Of a stretch of DNA of 20,315 nt, positions 16,241-20,315 are shown piece by piece (positions within the stretch are counted from its first letter, which is position 1; every line of letters starts with the position of its first letter). The translations under genes were made by a program, and so were the position numbers. The notes under the pieces are model-generated. The model searched no databases. It was not told the DNA's origin and saw only the letters and a program-made list of their open reading frames with translations. The stretch lies in NCBI GenBank assembly GCA_900552415.1, contig USAD01000010.1, positions 1-20,315 of the forward strand, in the 5' to 3' direction. The DNA comes from an uncultured Parabacteroides sp. (GTDB lineage: Bacteria > Bacteroidota > Bacteroidia > Bacteroidales > Tannerellaceae).

Positions 16241-16351
16241 TACTGTAGTTCGGCGCGTGAAGTACTGTAGTTCGGTACGTGAAGTACAGTAATTCGGTGC
16301 GGGATGGTACTCCAATGTCTCCCGGGAAGTACAGGAATGCCGCCCGCAAGG
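16241..16351. repeat. Five tandem 22-bp intergenic repeats
   Basis: Units start at 16241, 16263, 16285, 16308 and 16330; four are 22 bp and the third is 23 bp. Consensus begins TACTGTAGTTCGG and ends with GTGAAG; GTAC occurs at or near unit junctions. The first two units differ at two bases, the last two are much diverged, and a degenerate sixth unit may lie at 16219-16240. The array fills the gap between two convergent genes. It has no spacers and no ORF of its own. Confidence 0.85.
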
Positions 16352-16380
16352 CTCTGGGCTCGGCCCCGCGCTCGCACACC

Positions 16381-19095
16381 TTAGAGATCGAAACCCAATT
16401 GCAGGATGAACGTACGGGGCGTGCCGACATCCATTGGGCGTGCCGTGTAGCGTTTGTTCCAGATGTTGTTCACTTGCGCCTGCAGGTGGATGCGGTCGGT
16501 GATTCGCATGCCGGCTCTCAGGTCCATGACGAGATAACTGCGGTTATTCTCTGCCCAATAGTCGTGCAGGTTGCCGAACAGGAGTCCTCGCAGGTAATCC
16601 ATCAGGTTTGGTTCCAGCTTCTCCCGTTCATCGACCATGAAGTAGTCCACCGCCAGGGTCTTGCTTTTCCAGGATAAGTTGGTACCGAAGTTGAACCGTT
16701 TCCATTCCAGATAGAGAACGGCCTTGACGGAATGTTTCTGACGGTATTTCAGAAAGCGGTTGACGTTCGATTTCGAGCGCATCGCCAAGAGATCATCGTT
16801 GGCTTCCTCTTCCGCCTTGCGGCTATCCACGTCGAGGTCGATCGGGTTATTGTAGACATAACCCAGCATATAGTTCAATCGGGTATCCTTATTGAAGGTA
16901 TAGACTCCGTTGGTGGAGAGGTCGACACCGTAAATCTCTGCCCGCCCGACATTGGTGAACTGGGCGCCGATACCCAATCCCTCGCCGCTGGTCAAGGTGC
17001 TGATCATTGGCGCGAGTCCGTCGATATAGTCGAAGGTCGTGTTGTTGAACAGGCCGAAACGGAATTCGATCATGTCCTTATAACGGGTATAAAAGGCGGC
17101 GGCGTCGATAAAGCCTTTCAGGTTGCCGAAGGCATAGCCTTGCTTGATGCCCACTTCCGCGTTATAGCCCTGTTCGGCTTTCAAATCCTTGTTGGGGAAG
17201 GCACCGACACCACCGATGTCCTTCAGGATGAATTTCTCCGTGACGGATGGATAGCGATAGCCTTGACCGAAGGAGGCCCTGAGGAAGCTGTATTCACCTA
17301 AAGCGTAGTTCAGGCCGCCACGGAAGACGGGCTTGACCGGGACATTGACGCCCAGCAGGTTGGTCTCCGCCTCCCGATAGTTATCGTCTACCCGATAGTA
17401 CTCCAGGCGAAGACCGAGCGAGAGGTTCAGCCGGTCGAGCAGCGTTTGGTCGTATTGGGCGAAGAGGGCGACATTATCGCTCCAGTGCTTGCCGGTGACG
17501 GCCGAGTTGGCAAAGATGCGTTCGTAGGTGCCGCCGACCGTCAGTCGGGAGGCATCGAACGCCTTGCTGAATTGGTAATCCAGATCGTAAGCGTAGGTGT
17601 GATCGGTTCCTTGATTAGCCCGGTTGTTGGCGGGCTTATCGGCGTTCTCCTGGAGCCAGCCGGCAATGTCGCCGTCCGAGGGCAGGGGCGTGTGCCCCAT
17701 GATCCAGGATACCAGATCCATATAATCGGCTGAGGTGGCGTTGGGGAAGAAGTGGTTACCTAACTCGCCCAGGTCGTTCATCAATCCGCTGACACTTCCA
17801 TTCATCACTTCCGTCAGGTGTGGTAGGACGATCGGCAGGAGTGTCTGTTGCCAGTTGCCGAGCATGCCCGAAAGTTCGAGCCATGATGAGGACTGGAATC
17901 CCATGTTGTTCGTGATATCATAGAGGCTCTTGTTGGTCGTGTGCGTGATGATCCGGCTGCCCCGATGGTAAAATCGTCCCTTGAGACGATGAGTCGTGCC
18001 CTTCTCCTCGTTGGTGTAATTAAGGAATGGATCGATGTAGAACGAGTGTTCCCGTCGGCCCATGTTGGCCAGGGGCGACTGCGTGTAGGGCTCGTCGGAC
18101 GAGCGCCAGATGAAGAAACCGGTGTAGTCATTGTAAAGATAATTCAGGTTGGCTCCATAGTTGAGTCCCTGTATGTTGGGATCCCGATAGGTCAGGTTGC
18201 CACCCAGCCGGACACGGCGGTTGTAGTTGTCGATCCGGTAGCCGTTGTCGATGAAGGTATTTCCCGCCAGGCTCAGGTCCAGATTCTTGATCTGGCGAGT
18301 GTGCGAGAGGTCGAGTCCGCCATAAAGCGGCGCGCTGACGGGAGATGGGCTTCCGTAAAGTCCACCTTGCAGGTTGACACGGGTATGCGGCTCCAAAGAA
18401 GGCCGTTTGGTGCGGATATGGATCAGGCCATTCAGGGCCGATGAGCCATAGAGTACGGACGACGCCCCTTTGAGCACTTCCACTTGGTCGATGTTCTCCA
18501 TTGGGATCATGTTCCAGTTGATCTCGCCCGAGGCGGGAGTCAAGACCGACATGCCATCCACGAGGATCAGGCAGCGACTGCCCACGCCGTAGGTCCAGCC
18601 CGTGCCACCTCGGATAGAGGGTTGCCGGTCGGTTACCTCCACGCCCGAAATGTTTTTCAGGACATCGGTCAGGTCCTTGGGAGCCTGTCGGGTGATCTCA
18701 TCCGCTTTCAGGAGATCCATCGAGACGGTAACCTCACTCAGTTTCTGCTCATGGCGCCCGACGCTGACCACTACCTCGTCCATCATCGTTGCTCGTGGCT
18801 CGAGTCGCACGTCTTGTGTGAGGAACTGGCCGGGAGCGACATGGACCGTGAGGGTCGTCGTCTCATATCCCAGATAACTGAAGGTGATCGAAGCCTCGCC
18901 ATCGGTTACTCTCAATTCATAGTAGCCGTTGATGTCCGAGACGGTTCCGCGGGTTCCGCCTTTATCCTTATAATAGACATTGACACCCGTCAGGGGCTCG
19001 CTGCTCTTGCTGTCCAGGATGTGCCCTTTGATGTCTTGGGCGATGGCGGACCAAGAAAGCCCTAAAAGCGATATGATGATTGTTATGTATTTCAT
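16381..19095 (-). CDS. Orphan TonB-dependent outer-membrane receptor
   Basis: A 904-residue outer-membrane transporter gated by TonB. Parts in order: signal peptide (1-20, ending SWSAIAQ); a carboxypeptidase-regulatory-like domain (about 21-100, IKGHILDSKSSEPLTGVNVYY, then TVSDINGYYEL); plug domain (about 105-235) with DEVVVSVGRHEQ, DVLKNISGVEV, IRGG, LVDGMSV and VEVLKGASSVLYGSSALNG; then the beta-barrel to a C-terminus ending RTFILQLGFDL. ATG 19095 gives a proper signal peptide; an ATG at 19137 lies upstream of the likely promoter box. There is no SusD-like partner beside it, so it is not an obvious glycan PUL receptor. Iron, haem, cobalamin or peptide uptake cannot be decided from the sequence. 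Residues about 405-495 hold a long non-barrel-like insertion. Divergent from the rel gene. Confidence 0.93.
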   Translation of the reverse strand: MKYITIIISLLGLSWSAIAQDIKGHILDSKSSEPLTGVNVYYKDKGGTRGTVSDINGYYELRVTDGEASITFSYLGYETTTLTVHVAPGQFLTQDVRLEPRATMMDEVVVSVGRHEQKLSEVTVSMDLLKADEITRQAPKDLTDVLKNISGVEVTDRQPSIRGGTGWTYGVGSRCLILVDGMSVLTPASGEINWNMIPMENIDQVEVLKGASSVLYGSSALNGLIHIRTKRPSLEPHTRVNLQGGLYGSPSPVSAPLYGGLDLSHTRQIKNLDLSLAGNTFIDNGYRIDNYNRRVRLGGNLTYRDPNIQGLNYGANLNYLYNDYTGFFIWRSSDEPYTQSPLANMGRREHSFYIDPFLNYTNEEKGTTHRLKGRFYHRGSRIITHTTNKSLYDITNNMGFQSSSWLELSGMLGNWQQTLLPIVLPHLTEVMNGSVSGLMNDLGELGNHFFPNATSADYMDLVSWIMGHTPLPSDGDIAGWLQENADKPANNRANQGTDHTYAYDLDYQFSKAFDASRLTVGGTYERIFANSAVTGKHWSDNVALFAQYDQTLLDRLNLSLGLRLEYYRVDDNYREAETNLLGVNVPVKPVFRGGLNYALGEYSFLRASFGQGYRYPSVTEKFILKDIGGVGAFPNKDLKAEQGYNAEVGIKQGYAFGNLKGFIDAAAFYTRYKDMIEFRFGLFNNTTFDYIDGLAPMISTLTSGEGLGIGAQFTNVGRAEIYGVDLSTNGVYTFNKDTRLNYMLGYVYNNPIDLDVDSRKAEEEANDDLLAMRSKSNVNRFLKYRQKHSVKAVLYLEWKRFNFGTNLSWKSKTLAVDYFMVDEREKLEPNLMDYLRGLLFGNLHDYWAENNRSYLVMDLRAGMRITDRIHLQAQVNNIWNKRYTARPMDVGTPRTFILQLGFDL

Positions 19096-19115
19096 GCGAA
19101 AACTCCTATTTGCCA

Positions 19116-19123
19116 CAAAAATA
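19116..19123 (-). promoter_or_regulatory. Predicted -7 element of the TonB receptor gene
   Basis: On the minus strand this reads TATTTTTG, a full match to TAnnTTTG, 20 nt upstream of the ATG at 19095. It supports that start over the ATG at 19137. No Fur-like palindrome was noticed beside it. Confidence 0.5.
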
Positions 19124-19243
19124 GGCCTTTTTTTCAAATTAGGGTTAAGGCGATTGGCCTATTGGTCCATGGTGATGCCCCTTAATGTTATTTTTTATGA
19201 AGAAATCTTGTGTGAATCCTATAATATTCCCGATTATTTCCCA

Positions 19244-19251
19244 TATATTTG
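19244..19251 (+). promoter_or_regulatory. Predicted -7 element of the rel gene
   Basis: TATATTTG is a full match to TAnnTTTG, 38 nt before the ATG at 19290. No -33 TTTG at normal spacing is clear. A purine-rich stretch (AAGAGGAGAGAAAG) precedes the start codon. Confidence 0.55.
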
Positions 19252-19289
19252 TGTTCATACTGCTTAAAAAATAAGAGGAGAGAAAGACC

Positions 19290-20315
19290 ATGGGCGATAC
19301 AAAGAACACAACAGATACGGCTGCGGCGGTTGCTACCTCTACCAATCTGTCTCCCGAGGAGAAGATGATTCAGGATGGCTTCAATGAGTTGCTGCAAGAT
19401 TACCTTAAGTCGAATCACCGGCGCAAGATCGAGCGCATCACTAAGGCTTTTAACTTCGCGAACCAGGCGCACGCTGGCGTAAAGAGGCGTTCTGGCGAAC
19501 CTTATATTATGCATCCGATCGCCGTGGCTCGGATTGTTTGCCGTGAGATGGGATTGGGCTCCACTTCTATCTGTTCCGCCTTGCTTCATGATGTTGTCGA
19601 GGATACGGAATATACGGTAGAGGATATCCGTAATATGTTTGGCGACAAGATCGCCCAGATTGTCGATGGACTGACGAAGATCTCCGGTGGTATTTTTGGT
19701 AGCCAGGCCTCGGCCCAGGCGGAGAATTTCCGTAAATTGTTGCTGACGATGAGTGATGATATCCGGGTTATCCTGATCAAGATCGCTGACCGTTTGCACA
19801 ATATGAGGACGCTGGGCTCAATGCTTCCGGCAAAGCAGTTCAAGATCGCGGGCGAGACGCTTTACCTCTATGCGCCATTGGCCCATCGCCTGGGACTTTT
19901 CTCGATCAAGACAGAGTTGGAGGATTTGAGCTTTAAGTATGAGCATCCTCAGGAATATGAATTTATTACCGATAAGCTGAAGGCGACAGAGGAATCCCGT
20001 AATCAACTTTTTGAGCATTTCGCCGCTCCCGTGCATGAGAAGCTGAAAGCGATGGGGCTGGATTATGAGATGAAAGCCCGGGTGAAGTCGGCCTATTCCA
20101 TCTGGAACAAGATGCAGAGCAAAGGAGTTACGTTCGAGGATATATATGATATTTATGCGGTACGTATCATTTTTGATCCATTGCCCGGAGTCGACGAGAA
20201 GAATCAGTGCTGGGATATCTATTCGGCGATTACCGATATATACCGGATCCGTCCGGACCGGATTCGTGACTGGGTAAGCCGTCCGAAGGCAAATGGTTAT
20301 CAGGCATTACACTTG
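19290..20315 (+). CDS. Bifunctional (p)ppGpp synthetase/hydrolase (RelA/SpoT family), 3' end outside window
   Basis: The frame starts at ATG 19290 (MGDTKNTTDT) and stays open for 342 codons to the right edge; full-length members are about 700-750 residues, so the rest of the synthetase domain and the TGS and ACT domains are missing from view. The protein makes and degrades (p)ppGpp, the alarmone of the stringent response. The hydrolase domain looks intact: His75 (YIMHPIAVA), His100-Asp101 (LLHDVVEDT), Asp167 and Asn171 (IADRLHNMRT). The synthetase domain begins with VKSAYSIWNKM (about 265-275), DIYAVRIIF (287-295) and RPKANGYQALH at the edge. RIRD at 324-327 occupies the place of the basic RxKD motif of bifunctional enzymes rather than the acidic ExDD of synthetase-only RelA. 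Together these favour a bifunctional Rel/SpoT. Confidence 0.95.
   Translation, partial: MGDTKNTTDTAAAVATSTNLSPEEKMIQDGFNELLQDYLKSNHRRKIERITKAFNFANQAHAGVKRRSGEPYIMHPIAVARIVCREMGLGSTSICSALLHDVVEDTEYTVEDIRNMFGDKIAQIVDGLTKISGGIFGSQASAQAENFRKLLLTMSDDIRVILIKIADRLHNMRTLGSMLPAKQFKIAGETLYLYAPLAHRLGLFSIKTELEDLSFKYEHPQEYEFITDKLKATEESRNQLFEHFAAPVHEKLKAMGLDYEMKARVKSAYSIWNKMQSKGVTFEDIYDIYAVRIIFDPLPGVDEKNQCWDIYSAITDIYRIRPDRIRDWVSRPKANGYQALHL

Noticed and set aside
16241..16351. 22-bp repeats as a CRISPR array or as a standard terminator
   Set aside because: There are no spacers, the units are too diverged, and no GC stem with a T-run was found on either strand.
19096..19137. N-terminal extension of the TonB receptor from ATG 19137
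   Set aside because: It would place charged residues ahead of a good signal peptide that starts at ATG 19095, and a full -7 box lies between the two.

Overview
The window looks like chromosomal DNA of a Bacteroidales bacterium, most likely of the Parabacteroides/Tannerella group. Four things point there: a SprA-type outer-membrane protein, a DUF6261-type protein and a NigD-like lipoprotein (all Bacteroidetes families); a TonB receptor with an N-terminal carboxypeptidase-regulatory-like domain; -7 promoter elements of the Bacteroidetes form TAnnTTTG; and the absence of clear Shine-Dalgarno sequences. Genus is inference. No rRNA, tRNA, insertion sequence, prophage or CRISPR array was seen, and the gene content is mostly core.

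Layout. (1) 1-3564 is the C-terminal half of sprA, cut by the left edge. It is followed by a 295-nt gap holding five tandem 43-bp repeats. (2) A DUF6261-like gene (3860-4681, +) converges, with a 6-nt gap, on a tightly packed minus-strand operon read parA-parB-DUF5683-mltD (8608 down to 4688). ParA/ParB reading frames overlap, parB and the DUF5683 gene share ATGA, and mltD begins 5 nt later with GTG. (3) A divergent promoter region (8609-8861) separates parA from surE-lpxB (+), which is followed by a NigD-like surface lipoprotein gene with a strong terminator. (4) rnz (+) and a small secreted protein that is almost only a type IX sorting domain (+) follow. The small gene overlaps tail-to-tail with a DUF3109 gene (-). 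(5) gpmI (-) and a YgjP-like metallopeptidase (+) diverge from a compact, symmetrical promoter region. (6) A second intergenic repeat array (22-bp units) lies between the peptidase gene and a convergent orphan TonB-dependent receptor (-). (7) A bifunctional (p)ppGpp synthetase/hydrolase gene (+) runs off the right edge.

How the genes connect. Several modules concern the envelope: protein export (SprA, and a possible substrate with a sorting domain), lipid A synthesis (LpxB), peptidoglycan cleavage (MltD-like), surface lipoprotein (NigD-like) and outer-membrane transport (TonB receptor). ParA/ParB serve chromosome segregation and are co-transcribed with an envelope-type protein of unknown role and a peptidoglycan hydrolase. 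Rnz (tRNA 3' processing), GpmI (glycolysis), SurE (nucleotidase) and Rel (stringent response) are housekeeping.

I found no clearly new defence or mobile system. The items most worth a second look are the two unrelated intergenic repeat arrays, the sorting-domain-only mini-protein, the parAB/DUF5683/mltD coupling, the paired 15-bp repeats upstream of parA, and a recurring TAnnTTCGCG promoter variant.
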